Source: Chloroflexi bacterium AL-N1
GTDB lineage: Bacteria > Chloroflexota > Chloroflexia > Chloroflexales > Roseiflexaceae
Assembly: GCA_013122435.1 (NCBI GenBank)
Contig: WYDT01000016.1
Coordinates: 93,177-157,176 of the forward strand
DNA length: 64,000 nucleotides
Direction: 5' to 3'
Part shown: positions 32,994-42,054 of the stretch, piece by piece
Position numbering within the stretch: position 1 is the first letter of the stretch
Layout: the number at the start of each line of letters is the position of its first letter
Program-made: the position numbers and the translations under genes
Notes under the pieces: model-generated
The model's input: only the letters and a program-made list of their open reading frames with translations
Databases searched by the model: none
What the model was told of the DNA's origin: nothing

Positions 32994-35273
32994 TTACGAC
33001 GAAGTTGCTTCAGGTTGGTTTGCTCCTGGTTTGGCACGTTGAAGCATGAGACGCCAGTTAGGTACCTCAAGCGGTGCTTCAAGCAGCGCTTTCACTAACA
33101 AACCTCCTAGCAACAGCATCCCATAGAACTTGTAAGAAACACCTGCGACTGTCAGGACGCCCATAATCGTGCCATTATAAAAGCTCCACTGATTGCCATA
33201 TGCGATCAAAGCAAAACTAGCTGCCAGTAACGTCGCCTGCATAAAACTGATCTCACGCTCCCGCAGATGCAACAAGAGTGCCGCAAAGGGGACAATCAGC
33301 AACGTTTGATAATGCATCCACGCCGCCGGGACGACCAGCACCATTAACAAGAGATACTGACTATACTGCAAGGCATGCGTGGTAGTTTTTATCGTTGCCC
33401 GCCCAAGGGTCAGGACACACGCCAGCATCGACAGCAATACCGACAGGACGTTGGCTATCAGCACGGTTGTGTGGTTTTCGACAATGGCTGTCTCCGTCGG
33501 CGAAATGCTGAGTCGTGAGAGAAATCCCGCAATTGTCTGGTTTTCTACCCACGCTGTGGTGCCGCCGATTCGTGGGACGACTTCGAGCAGATAGACCCGG
33601 TGCATTTCCCATCCCATCACCGCGATTGCCACGCCGTTAAACGCTAGCATGCCCACCGCAAAGCCAAACAGCCCCATCCAGTGTCGTTTGATAACGAAAA
33701 ATGCCAGGATAATCACTGGGTAAATCTTGAACAAAGTTCCCAGCGCAATGAGTATGCCCGCAAACAGGTGCTTTTCGCGTCGCATCGACCAGAGCGCCGC
33801 CGTAAGAATGAGCAACAGCGCCAGATCGATCTGCCCAAAGGCGATGGTGTCAGCAAGTGGGCGAAAGTTGAGCAACACAAGGAGCCCTGCACCCATCATC
33901 GAGACGATCCGAATGTCGAACATACGTAGCCACAGAATGGCCGTTGCAGCCAGCAAAACGACATTCAGGATGCGGTGGAATAAAAGAATGCGTAAGCCAT
34001 CTTCAAAAACAAATGGCGTAAATAACATGCCGTAGAAGGGAGGAACTTTGAACACATGCCCAAAGTGATTGGTGGTCACGGACTCAAGGTCGTAGAGCGA
34101 TCCGCCACGAACCCACTCACGCGCACCCTTGAACAGAATCCAGAAGTCTGGGCCGCTCCGCGTAAAGGCAAACTGGAGCATCGAGCCAAGGTGAATGACA
34201 GCCACAACAGCAAAAATCGCCAACGCCCAATGGGTGAGTTGGGTGGAGTCGGGTGGGACCCCTGTGCGTTGTTGCAGGGCATGCCAGATTCCCAAGGCGA
34301 CCAGCGCGACCAGAGTAACAGCACCAAGCCACATTGTCGCGGGTGCTGGGGTGACGTTTTGCGCTTCATCGAGGGTCATCATAAGCTGGAAGAGTGGCGC
34401 CATCCACCAGGCGATGGCCAGATAGATCGGGAGTTGTGTGCCCTGTACCAGCAAACCACGCTGTGGATCTCGTTGCACGGGTGCCAGCCACTGCGCTGCC
34501 CACACACCGACCAGTCCCACACCAAGCAATCCGGCAATCCGCTGCACAAACGGCAAGACTTCCAAAGGGCGTGTTGCGATACCCACCGCAACGGCCAGCA
34601 ATAGTATAGAAGTAATACTAAATGCCAGTGCTGGATGTAGACCAATGCTTCGTGATAGAAAATAGGCCAATGTACCCAGCCCAATACTCCACAACAGCAT
34701 CCACAATGAGGGCAACACCATGCCTTGACCAAGCGGCTCCAGCGTCACCTGATCCACCACGACACCAAGTGGGCGCGGATCGTTGGGTAGGGTAATGGCG
34801 TCGCTTTGCAATTGAATACGTGTGGCCCAATCAAATCTGATACCGCTTGGTAACAGCATCTCATAGGTGCGCCCACCTGCCGTGCGTGGCACGCTAAACT
34901 CCCCGTGATTAACACCATCGACAGTGATACGCACCTGCGGATCGGGTTGTCCGTCTGGGCGGCTGTTGAGCAAGCGTAATGTGACTAACACTGCCCGACC
35001 GTCGGTTGATCGTGGGAGTGCTATCGTTGCATCGCCACTCGTCCAGCGAATAGTTGTTCCGGCAAAATCTTCTACAGCGTGAAACCCTGGTGGAGCGTTA
35101 TCAGTGTTGACCTGATTGACAAAACGCGCATCACGAACGCCAATATCGAGTTCGAGTGGCCAGACTCGTGTGTAACTAATCACCAGAAACCACATCGCTA
35201 TGAATACGGCTGCGACAGCAAACCAGCGTCGCTTAATCTGGTTATACCATGGAGTGGATCGTTTCGTATTCAT
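32994..35273 (-). CDS. Membrane glycosyltransferase, GT87 (DUF2029) type
   Basis: 759 aa. An N-terminal anchor (WFAVAAVFIAMWFLVISY) is followed by a beta-rich extracytoplasmic domain (about 40-190) and then about eleven helices. The GT-C-type region includes FWILFKGAREWVRGGSLYDL and FKVPPFYGMLFTPFV, typical of polyprenol-phosphate-mannose-dependent alpha-mannosyltransferases. It would use a lipid-linked sugar donor on the outer face. The start overlaps the aminotransferase stop by four bases (ATGA). Last gene of a four-gene glycan operon. Confidence 0.85.
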   Translation of the reverse strand: MNTKRSTPWYNQIKRRWFAVAAVFIAMWFLVISYTRVWPLELDIGVRDARFVNQVNTDNAPPGFHAVEDFAGTTIRWTSGDATIALPRSTDGRAVLVTLRLLNSRPDGQPDPQVRITVDGVNHGEFSVPRTAGGRTYEMLLPSGIRFDWATRIQLQSDAITLPNDPRPLGVVVDQVTLEPLGQGMVLPSLWMLLWSIGLGTLAYFLSRSIGLHPALAFSITSILLLAVAVGIATRPLEVLPFVQRIAGLLGVGLVGVWAAQWLAPVQRDPQRGLLVQGTQLPIYLAIAWWMAPLFQLMMTLDEAQNVTPAPATMWLGAVTLVALVALGIWHALQQRTGVPPDSTQLTHWALAIFAVVAVIHLGSMLQFAFTRSGPDFWILFKGAREWVRGGSLYDLESVTTNHFGHVFKVPPFYGMLFTPFVFEDGLRILLFHRILNVVLLAATAILWLRMFDIRIVSMMGAGLLVLLNFRPLADTIAFGQIDLALLLILTAALWSMRREKHLFAGILIALGTLFKIYPVIILAFFVIKRHWMGLFGFAVGMLAFNGVAIAVMGWEMHRVYLLEVVPRIGGTTAWVENQTIAGFLSRLSISPTETAIVENHTTVLIANVLSVLLSMLACVLTLGRATIKTTTHALQYSQYLLLMVLVVPAAWMHYQTLLIVPFAALLLHLREREISFMQATLLAASFALIAYGNQWSFYNGTIMGVLTVAGVSYKFYGMLLLGGLLVKALLEAPLEVPNWRLMLQRAKPGANQPEATSS

Positions 35274-36364
35274 CGCTGGACCTCTCGTACAATGGACGCG
35301 ACCGTCTTGACTTCTGCTTCGGTAAGTTCTGGGTAGAGTGGTAGCGAAAGTATCTCGCTGGCTAATTTCTCGGTGATTGGCAGTCCCCTGGGTGGTGCAT
35401 ATTGCGTGAGTGTGGTCTGCTGATGGGCTGGCAACGGATAGTGAACGTCGGTGGCAATGCCGTTTTCGCGCAATACGTTCCGCAGTTGGTCACGCTCTGG
35501 TGTTCGCACCACATAGAGATGGTAGACATGTCCAATGGTGTCTTCGGGCAGCACCAGATCGGTGTGCTCCAGCAGAGTGCGGTAGTGTGTCGCAAGCTGG
35601 CGGCGGCGTTTGTTCCACGTGTCGAGATGGCGCAATTTTACCGAGAGCAGTGCAGCCTGCAACGCATCTAATCGTGAGTTAATCCCGCCTGCATCAGCAA
35701 TGTAATACTTGCGCTCCCAGCCATATTCGCGCAGTTGGCATAGTTTGTGGGCCAGGGCCGCATCGTTTGTGACAATTGCGCCGCCATCGCCGAGTGCGCC
35801 CAGATTTTTGCTGGGGTAGAAACTAAAACAGCCACAGGCACCGATACTGCCTGCCATGCGTCCGTGATAGGTGGCGCCGTGAGCCTGTGCTGCATCTTCC
35901 ACAACAGGGATATGGTGATGTGTGGCGATCTCTAAGATGGTGTCCATGTCGGCCATGCGTCCGTAGAGATGTACCGGCATAATGGCCCTGGTGCGTGGTG
36001 TAATCGCGGCTTCAAGGAGCGACGGGTCGAGGTTGTGGCTGTGCGCTGCAACATCGACATAGACAGGCCGCGCACCACTCTGCACGATGGCAATACTTCC
36101 CGGTACGCCTGCATTGGCCACGGTAATCACTTCGTCGCCGGGACCAGCGCCGAGAGCCGTCAACGCCAGTTGGAGCGCCTCGGTGCCGTTCCCCACACCA
36201 ACGGCATGTGCAGTTCCACAGAACGTAGCGAACACCTCCTCAAAAGCCTTGACTTCCGATCCCAAAATATACCAGCCACCTGCCAGCACACGCGTTGCGG
36301 CAGCATCCAATTCAACCTTGATGGTTTCGTACTGGCGTTTCAAATCGCCGAATGGTATCATCAT
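35270..36364 (-). CDS. DegT/DnrJ/EryC1/StrS aminotransferase
   Basis: 364 aa PLP-dependent sugar aminotransferase. Opening IPFGDLKRQYETIK, the substrate-site GNGTEALQLAL, the PLP-binding VVEDAAQAHGA, and the Schiff-base Lys in CFSFYPSKNLGALGDGGAI. It converts a keto-sugar nucleotide to an amino sugar. The neighbouring epimerase/dehydratase would supply the substrate. 20 bases after the epimerase and four-base overlap with the GT87 gene. Confidence 0.93.
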   Translation of the reverse strand: MMIPFGDLKRQYETIKVELDAAATRVLAGGWYILGSEVKAFEEVFATFCGTAHAVGVGNGTEALQLALTALGAGPGDEVITVANAGVPGSIAIVQSGARPVYVDVAAHSHNLDPSLLEAAITPRTRAIMPVHLYGRMADMDTILEIATHHHIPVVEDAAQAHGATYHGRMAGSIGACGCFSFYPSKNLGALGDGGAIVTNDAALAHKLCQLREYGWERKYYIADAGGINSRLDALQAALLSVKLRHLDTWNKRRRQLATHYRTLLEHTDLVLPEDTIGHVYHLYVVRTPERDQLRNVLRENGIATDVHYPLPAHQQTTLTQYAPPRGLPITEKLASEILSLPLYPELTEAEVKTVASIVREVQR

Positions 36365-36384
36365 CGCGTTAATTTTCCAGGAGC

Positions 36385-37395
36385 CTAATCACCAAAATAA
36401 AAATCCTTTTCTGCCTGATAGAATGCTAGTGTGCGTTGCAACCCTTCACGCAGCGAGACCCTGGGCCGCCATCCCAAACGACCCTGGATGAGGCGATAGT
36501 CGCTGTAGTAGTCGCCAATGTCGATGGGCTTGCGGTCGGCAGGATAGGGCATACATTCATAACGTCCGCTGCCATGGATTTCGATCAGCAGCTCGGCCAG
36601 ATCGCGCAGGTTGATCGTCTCATCGCTGCCCAGATTGAAGACCTGCCCATCGGCGGTTGGGTTGGCCCCGGCCATCAACAGCGCTTCGACGGCATCGTCC
36701 ACGTAGGTGAAATCGCGGATCTGCGTGCCATCACCCCAGATCTGGATCGGCTCACCGTCGATGAGTTTTTTGATCCAGATACCGAGAAAGGTCTGACGTG
36801 CGTCCTTGACCCGCATCCGTGGCCCAATGGTGTTGGTCAGTCGGAGTGCACAGGCGCGAATGCCATACACGTTGTTGTAGACGATGTGGTACCACTCGCC
36901 CGCCATTTTGTTAACACCGTTGATATCGGTTGGATGGAGCAAATGGCGCTCATCGACTGGCAGATAGTCGGGCTTGCCATACATTTGGCGGGTGGAAGTG
37001 TAAATGATTTTGAGGTCAGGATTGTGTTTGCGGCAGGCTTCCAGGATCGAAAGTTGAGCGCGGCAATTGATCTCAAGGTCGGTAAACGGATCGCGCATCG
37101 AGTCAAGGTGGGAAGATTGTCCGGCGAGATTGAACAGGAAGTGCTGACCCTGGACCAGATAGTTCATCGAGTGTTCGTCGCGCACATCGGCGATGTTGAT
37201 CCGCACCTGGTCTTCGATTCCGGTGATGTTGCGCTGATTGCCACCATAGATCGGGATAAGCGAGTCAACCAGTGTAACGCGTGCGCCATGTTCAACCAGT
37301 CGTCGCGCGAGGCTGGAACCAATAAACCCAAGACCGCCCGTAATCAAAATATGTGCGCCATCATAGGTCTTTGCGTAATCGTTCATGCTTTCCAT
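36385..37395 (-). CDS. NAD-dependent epimerase/dehydratase
   Basis: 336 aa extended SDR. NAD motif ITGGLGFIGSSLARRL (GxxGxxG), DVRDEHSM, and YTSTRQMYG. The usual catalytic YxxxK reads NGVNK here (Asn in place of Tyr), with WYHIVYNNVYGIRA after it; other members I recall share this NGxNK form. Late motifs DGTQIRDFTYVDDAVEAL and NLGSDETINLRDLAELL are normal. It is likely to convert or prepare a nucleotide sugar for the aminotransferase. An in-frame ATG at 37386 is an alternative start. Confidence 0.88.
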   Translation of the reverse strand: MESMNDYAKTYDGAHILITGGLGFIGSSLARRLVEHGARVTLVDSLIPIYGGNQRNITGIEDQVRINIADVRDEHSMNYLVQGQHFLFNLAGQSSHLDSMRDPFTDLEINCRAQLSILEACRKHNPDLKIIYTSTRQMYGKPDYLPVDERHLLHPTDINGVNKMAGEWYHIVYNNVYGIRACALRLTNTIGPRMRVKDARQTFLGIWIKKLIDGEPIQIWGDGTQIRDFTYVDDAVEALLMAGANPTADGQVFNLGSDETINLRDLAELLIEIHGSGRYECMPYPADRKPIDIGDYYSDYRLIQGRLGWRPRVSLREGLQRTLAFYQAEKDFYFGD

Positions 37396-37433
37396 CTGGT
37401 ACAGGTTTGCGGGGGTTGCGCGAACCGTGCACC

Positions 37434-38225
37434 TTACTCATCGTTCACTGATACGGTCTGAAGCTCGACACGACGTGCATTAGCCTGTCGACGTGCTGCA
37501 ATCTGACGTAGATGGTCGCGCTTGACCATGAGCTTCCACCATAGTTGTGTTAATTGAATGCCGGTGCGCCAGAGGCGGGGGAAGTTGAAGAACTGGCTTT
37601 TGCCATAGGCGCGGTGAAAGTGATGCACAGGCACTTCGGCAAAGCGGAAGTGGGCATCCTGGAGTTTCTTCACCATCTCAAGACAGATCGTGCCACTGTC
37701 CGACTCAAGGTCAATCGTATCAAACACGTCGCGACGGATCAGCCGAAAGTCACAGTCCACATCACGTAGCTTGAAATTGAACAGCGTCTTCACGATGTGG
37801 TGGTACATCCGCCCGATAACGATACGATGGATCGGGTCGTTACGGTCGATCTTCCAGCCATTCACGATGTCGATGTTATCACCAAGGGCCGGAAGGAGTT
37901 GCCGCACCTCACGTGGATCGTACTGCGCGTCGCCGTCGGTGTAGAAGATAAGGTCTTTGCGACACTCTGCAAACCCTATCCGCAGCGCACCGCCATAGCC
38001 AAGTGGCTTGCGATGCGAGATAAACCGGAAGTGCTTATAGTGTCGGGCCAGATTTTCCAGCACCGCAACTGTATAATCGCTGCTCCCGTTCTCGACCACG
38101 ATCACTTCGTAGTCATCGGTCAGCTCTTCCAGCGTTTGTAATGCCATAATCACCATGCTGGCAATGGTGCCGCCATCGTTGAAAGCGGGAAAAAAGGCCG
38201 AAATGCTCGGCCGGTCTGTCTTCAT
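37434..38225 (-). CDS. Glycosyltransferase family 2
   Basis: 263 aa GT-A fold transferase of the dolichol/polyprenol-phosphate mannosyltransferase type. SAFFPAFNDGGTIASMVI, the nucleotide-binding VVENGSSDYT, and the metal-binding DGDAQYDP (DxD variant). It ends in a soluble basic tail with no membrane anchor. It likely makes a polyprenol-phosphate sugar, the donor for the GT87 enzyme at the end of the operon. GAGGATGGTCC before the ATG. Confidence 0.9.
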   Translation of the reverse strand: MKTDRPSISAFFPAFNDGGTIASMVIMALQTLEELTDDYEVIVVENGSSDYTVAVLENLARHYKHFRFISHRKPLGYGGALRIGFAECRKDLIFYTDGDAQYDPREVRQLLPALGDNIDIVNGWKIDRNDPIHRIVIGRMYHHIVKTLFNFKLRDVDCDFRLIRRDVFDTIDLESDSGTICLEMVKKLQDAHFRFAEVPVHHFHRAYGKSQFFNFPRLWRTGIQLTQLWWKLMVKRDHLRQIAARRQANARRVELQTVSVNDE

Positions 38226-38299
38226 GGACCATCCTCAACCTATTGCTATATCCTGAGGCGAGATTATAGCACAGACCTGAGAAGTATGGCGGCACCCGC

Positions 38300-39344
38300 T
38301 TAGGACGGGAGTTTGTCTTGCAGATAGCGTTCGACCAGTTCAGCAATATTTGTGAGCCAGCGGTCAAGATTGGCCCGGAAATGTGGCTTCTCGATGGCTT
38401 GAGCAACTGCCCACAGTCCTATGGACACACTCCGCCCAACGATAAAGGTATCAAGATAGGCCATCTGATCATGCGAAATGTCACCGATGTTCCCGTACCC
38501 CTTGAGGAGTGCGGTCATGCCACAGCGGCCACTCTGGTGTGGTGCGCCAATTTTCCAGAGCAGTGGCGATATCATAGATCCAGTAGCCAAATCCACAATC
38601 ATCGAAATCAATGGCTCGTGCTTCGCCATCGGCAAACAGGACATTGCCAAAATGCAGATCGGCGTGGATCAATCCAAAGACCTTGTTGCTTTCACCGAGG
38701 GTGTGCATTGCCTGTGCCATCTGGTCGGCCACCGTGCGGAAGGTGTCGCGGTACTGAGTTGGGAGCATTGACCAGACGGTCGTAGCGTCGATCCCGAAGC
38801 CTGCATTATCGCCGAATCGCCCTTCCCAGTCCCAGCGGCGTCGCGTAAAGTGTGCTGGTGGTTGCCACTGTCGTGCATGCTTGTGGAGGTGGGCCATCAA
38901 TGCACCGACTTGCTCCATATGGTATGGTTTGGGCGAATCATACATGCGTCCGCGCATCCAGCGTAGCATCGAGCAGGTACGTGGTGTTGGTACGCCTAGC
39001 GCAGCAGACTCGATGATGAAACTATTGCCTGGTGATGCAAGCAGCGGCTCTGGCAAGGATAGTCCGATGTCATCGCGCAGGGCCTTGCGCCACACCAGCT
39101 CAGCGTTGATCTGCACTGGCGAGTTGTAGCCGGTCCCGTGGATACGTAGCAGATAGTGCCCATCAAGAAATGGTCCGTCTGTTGTGCCTGAGGAGGCTGT
39201 CTGAACGTGAAACGTGGTGTTTTCGCCATGTTGTAGAAACTTCAACGCGGCGTCGGTGAGATCGTAGTACGGCAATACGTTGATGGCAAGCTGCCGTAGT
39301 CGTCTGATCTGTCCTTGTTTGGTGAGTTGGGTAAAGGGTCGCAT
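38300..39344 (-). pseudogene. Aminoglycoside phosphotransferase-family protein, frameshifted
   Basis: Two overlapping frames form one protein of about 347 aa. The first, from 39344, carries the kinase-like core: HVQTASSGTT, LIHADLHFGNVLF (catalytic HxDxxxxN) and AIDFDDCGFGYWIYD (metal-binding). It ends early after PLWHD. Removing one base in the GG pair at 38513-38514 joins it to ALLKGYGNIGD and on through DRWLTNIAELVERYL to the stop at 38300, a normal family C-terminus. The catalytic part is complete, so a shortened protein might retain some function. Substrate unknown: these proteins phosphorylate sugars, amino acids or antibiotics. Confidence 0.85.
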
Positions 39345-39604
39345 AATATCGTTTCCTGATTGCTGTATTGCGCTCTAGTATACGATCCATTTACCATATG
39401 GCATTCCGTCGCAGGTTGTAGTCGTGGTGTCAGACCTTGATGGTTTTTGAGTGCTTTAACAGATTCGGTGCTACAATAAGTCTAGCATTTATGTAGTTAC
39501 TTGGCATCTGTTTTAACCAAAACGCGATATTTTTAATTCTTTTACGTTTATAGTATATATGTAGAGTCTCTTAAGAAATCCTTTTCGGCTGGAGAGGAAG
39601 ATTG

Positions 39605-40615
39605 ATGGATACAAAAGAGCGTCAGCATCTGGAAAAGAGGAAGAAATATCTTGTCAGAAGGATGCATAAACTAAAAGAGCAAGAGTCTCTATCAGGTCCC
39701 AGAACTTCTCCAGAAGTTTTGATTGAAATTGAGGATTTGCGAGAGGAAATTGCTGACATTGATGAGAGGCTTGCTTTATTAGCACAACCATCTGAATCTT
39801 TCTCAGCTACGATAGATACATTGCATAATCGCAAAAGATTTGAACTGAAGAAACTGTTACGGATACTACTGATGATTGCCTTCGGAATAATGTCGATTTA
39901 TATTGCGTACGATGTCATATCTGAAGCAAGTCCGTTAGCTTTGGGAGATACGAGCACATCCGAGACTGCTATAGTATCTGAAGTGGGTGATGCCGAAATT
40001 ACTACCGTACCAAGTGAGACACCAACGCGTACAGAATCAACAGCCACTAAGCAGTCAATACCCTTACCAACAGCAACTCAAATGATGACGAGACCAACTG
40101 CATCGCTAGATATAGAGACCAAAGCGACAGTTATTCCTGCAACTGCTACTCCACAGGAGCTCCCGCCGACAGCTATTCCCACCAATATTCCGGCAACAGA
40201 GGTACCTGTTATCCCAACCGAAACACCAGTACCTCCTACTCCGATACCTGCAATTCAAGTGCCTATCGCATATCGAATTGACATAACAGAGACAACTCTT
40301 GAAGACTTACTTCAACTAAATGGTGGTGATTATGAGGGATGTACTTCTAGGACTACAGATGAACATAACAATCTAATACCAGATTGTAACGTCTATATAA
40401 TTTTTTCCTCCGAAATCATAGTTGCAACAAGATATCTGGATAGCGGAGGAGAATTTCCTATAGATGCTAAGTTGACACATATTGGTCCTCATCAGTACAG
40501 ATTTCAGATAAAGTCGCGAGAGACGCGAGAATTAATAGAAACAATAGGTACTACCTCTCTCGATGTGGAAGAAGGTAAATACTATAAAATCGTTGTAAGT
40601 GCAGTCTTTGAATAG
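39605..40615 (+). CDS. Single-pass membrane protein: coiled coil, TM, Thr/Pro-rich stalk
   Basis: 336 aa. Charged coiled coil at residues 1-60 (RQHLEKRKKYLVRRMHKLKE), one membrane helix at about 86-105 (LLRILLMIAFGIMSIYIAYD), a long Thr/Pro-rich stalk at about 130-220 (TATPQELPPTAIPTNIPATE), then a beta-type extracellular domain with two cysteines (YEGCTSRTTDEHNNLIPDC). Topology is cytoplasm in, stalk and head outside. GAGAGGAAG before the ATG at 39605. No family recognised; AT-rich codon use. A mechanical or adhesin-like role is only a guess. Confidence 0.75.
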   Translation: MDTKERQHLEKRKKYLVRRMHKLKEQESLSGPRTSPEVLIEIEDLREEIADIDERLALLAQPSESFSATIDTLHNRKRFELKKLLRILLMIAFGIMSIYIAYDVISEASPLALGDTSTSETAIVSEVGDAEITTVPSETPTRTESTATKQSIPLPTATQMMTRPTASLDIETKATVIPATATPQELPPTAIPTNIPATEVPVIPTETPVPPTPIPAIQVPIAYRIDITETTLEDLLQLNGGDYEGCTSRTTDEHNNLIPDCNVYIIFSSEIIVATRYLDSGGEFPIDAKLTHIGPHQYRFQIKSRETRELIETIGTTSLDVEEGKYYKIVVSAVFE

Positions 40616-40729
40616 TATGTGTACAATGCGCTAATTTCATTGCTCAGACTCGGAAGTTTATACAAAACGATTCTTTTGTCATATATCTTGCACTGGAAAA
40701 GTTTCACATCTTCATCCAAAGGTAATAAT

Positions 40730-40969
40730 ATGAATCCAAAACGCAAAGTAACCTTTGAAGCCTACACCTTCAAGAACAAACAGGAATTGCAGGCACTGCA
40801 CAAAGAACTAGGAGTTACCGATGAGATGCTGGCCGAAGCCGACAGAAAAGTGGCAGAGAGCCGTACTCATCCAGACCGCAAGAGCTTGCCACAACTCCTG
40901 CTCTTTCTCCTACGTGCAAATGTACAACTCGCTGTCCGGTGGCTTCGGGCGAGGTTCAGACGAAGGTAA
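40730..40969 (+). CDS. Small basic hypothetical protein
   Basis: 79 aa: MNPKRKVTFEAYTFKNKQEL, a helical middle (LGVTDEMLAEADRKVAES) and a basic hydrophobic end (LFLLRANVQLAVRWLRARFR). AAAGG lies six bases upstream of the ATG. No family recognised. The end could pack against a membrane. Confidence 0.55.
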   Translation: MNPKRKVTFEAYTFKNKQELQALHKELGVTDEMLAEADRKVAESRTHPDRKSLPQLLLFLLRANVQLAVRWLRARFRRR

Positions 40970-40997
40970 TAGCTGTGGGAACTATCCCCACAGCTAT
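40969..40997. terminator. Hairpin, probable terminator
   Basis: ATAGCTGTGGG pairs perfectly with CCCACAGCTAT around a seven-base loop, directly after the small gene's stop. No T run follows, so efficiency is unclear. Confidence 0.5.
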
Positions 40998-41051
40998 CTG
41001 GAATGGTTGTTATCTGTAATTAAATTGCGTAGAGGTATACCTGTGATTGTC

Positions 41052-41264
41052 TCAGGTAATAGTCTCCGTTACCCCTTCCTGATAGGTAAATGTGATGCTA
41101 TAGAGGTATGATCCATCACGATCCACACAGGCCGTTGTTGCTGTTCCTACCAGGGTCATACCCAACTGGGTTGAGAGCCACAGCAAGGCACCTGCTTCGG
41201 CATTCTGCACCGCCGTAGCGTACTCGGCGTCACGTCCATGAAAACTTTGAATCTTGTATCCCAC
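41052..41264 (-). CDS. Small hypothetical protein
   Basis: 70 aa from a GTG with a strong AGGAGGTCGTA site. Sequence MGYKIQSFHGRDAEYATAVQ, AGALLWLSTQLG and a beta-like end. It lies 22 bases downstream of the PRC-barrel gene in the same direction, so they probably form an operon. No family recognised. Confidence 0.65.
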   Translation of the reverse strand: MGYKIQSFHGRDAEYATAVQNAEAGALLWLSTQLGMTLVGTATTACVDRDGSYLYSITFTYQEGVTETIT

Positions 41265-41286
41265 TACGACCTCCTGTAATATAGTT

Positions 41287-42054
41287 CTACTTATCCTGAT
41301 TTATCGCATTCTCCCAATAGGTCGTCTTTCCGTAATGTTGATAGAGTGTGGCCTCGAACTCACGGTCAAGGAGGGCGTCAGGATCATATTCTGGCCCGTT
41401 TTTAATCGTCTCTTTGTCCAGATCAACGATCACACTGTTCTCCGGCCAGCTCACCTCGCTGATCCAACCAGGTGAGACCAGGACCTTCTTGCCTGGCAAC
41501 CAGTTGCGTGTTGCCACCACCATGTAGCGTATGATCCATGTTTCATCGTCAAAGATAAAATCAGAGACATGGCCTAACTCATCATCATGCGCCCCGATGC
41601 TATACCCAATGACCTCCTCTGTGCTGCGAAGGTGTGGGTCACCTGATGGTGTGGGGTCTGAGGTGCTCACAGGAGGTACAGGATCGACAGTCGCAAGGGA
41701 TGTACCCATGCCAAATGATCCAATATTGCCCCAATAGGTTGGATATTGGTAGTAGTTGGTATAGTCGGTCTCAAACTGCCGCGAGACGGGTTGATCAGTG
41801 GCCAGCGGAGGGCTATCTTCAATTTGCTGACGTGTAAGATTAAGCCGGATGTTGTTTTCGTCCCAATCAACGACCTCGACTGCATATGGTGATAGCAATA
41901 CCCTGCGCCCAAACAACCAGTTACCAGCGTTCGCAACGAGGTAGCGTATAGTCCATTGAGTATCGTCAAAGAGCAGATGGTCAACCCAGCCAACCGGACC
42001 ATCGGTTGCTTGAAGTGTAGTACCTTGCATAGCACGTATACTGCGTAACATCAT
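41287..42054 (-). CDS. PRC-barrel domain protein (two domains)
   Basis: 255 aa with two PRC-barrel repeats. First: GPVGWVDHLLFDDTQWTIRY and FGRRVLLSPYAVEVVDWDEN. Second: ELGHVSDFIFDDETWIIRYM and GKKVLVSPGWISEVSW. Between them lies a Pro/Asp linker. GGGAGGTATAC precedes the ATG. PRC barrels bind RNA, proteins or charged surfaces, for example in photosynthetic reaction centres; paired forms are often stress-associated. Role here unknown. Confidence 0.88.
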   Translation of the reverse strand: MMLRSIRAMQGTTLQATDGPVGWVDHLLFDDTQWTIRYLVANAGNWLFGRRVLLSPYAVEVVDWDENNIRLNLTRQQIEDSPPLATDQPVSRQFETDYTNYYQYPTYWGNIGSFGMGTSLATVDPVPPVSTSDPTPSGDPHLRSTEEVIGYSIGAHDDELGHVSDFIFDDETWIIRYMVVATRNWLPGKKVLVSPGWISEVSWPENSVIVDLDKETIKNGPEYDPDALLDREFEATLYQHYGKTTYWENAINQDK

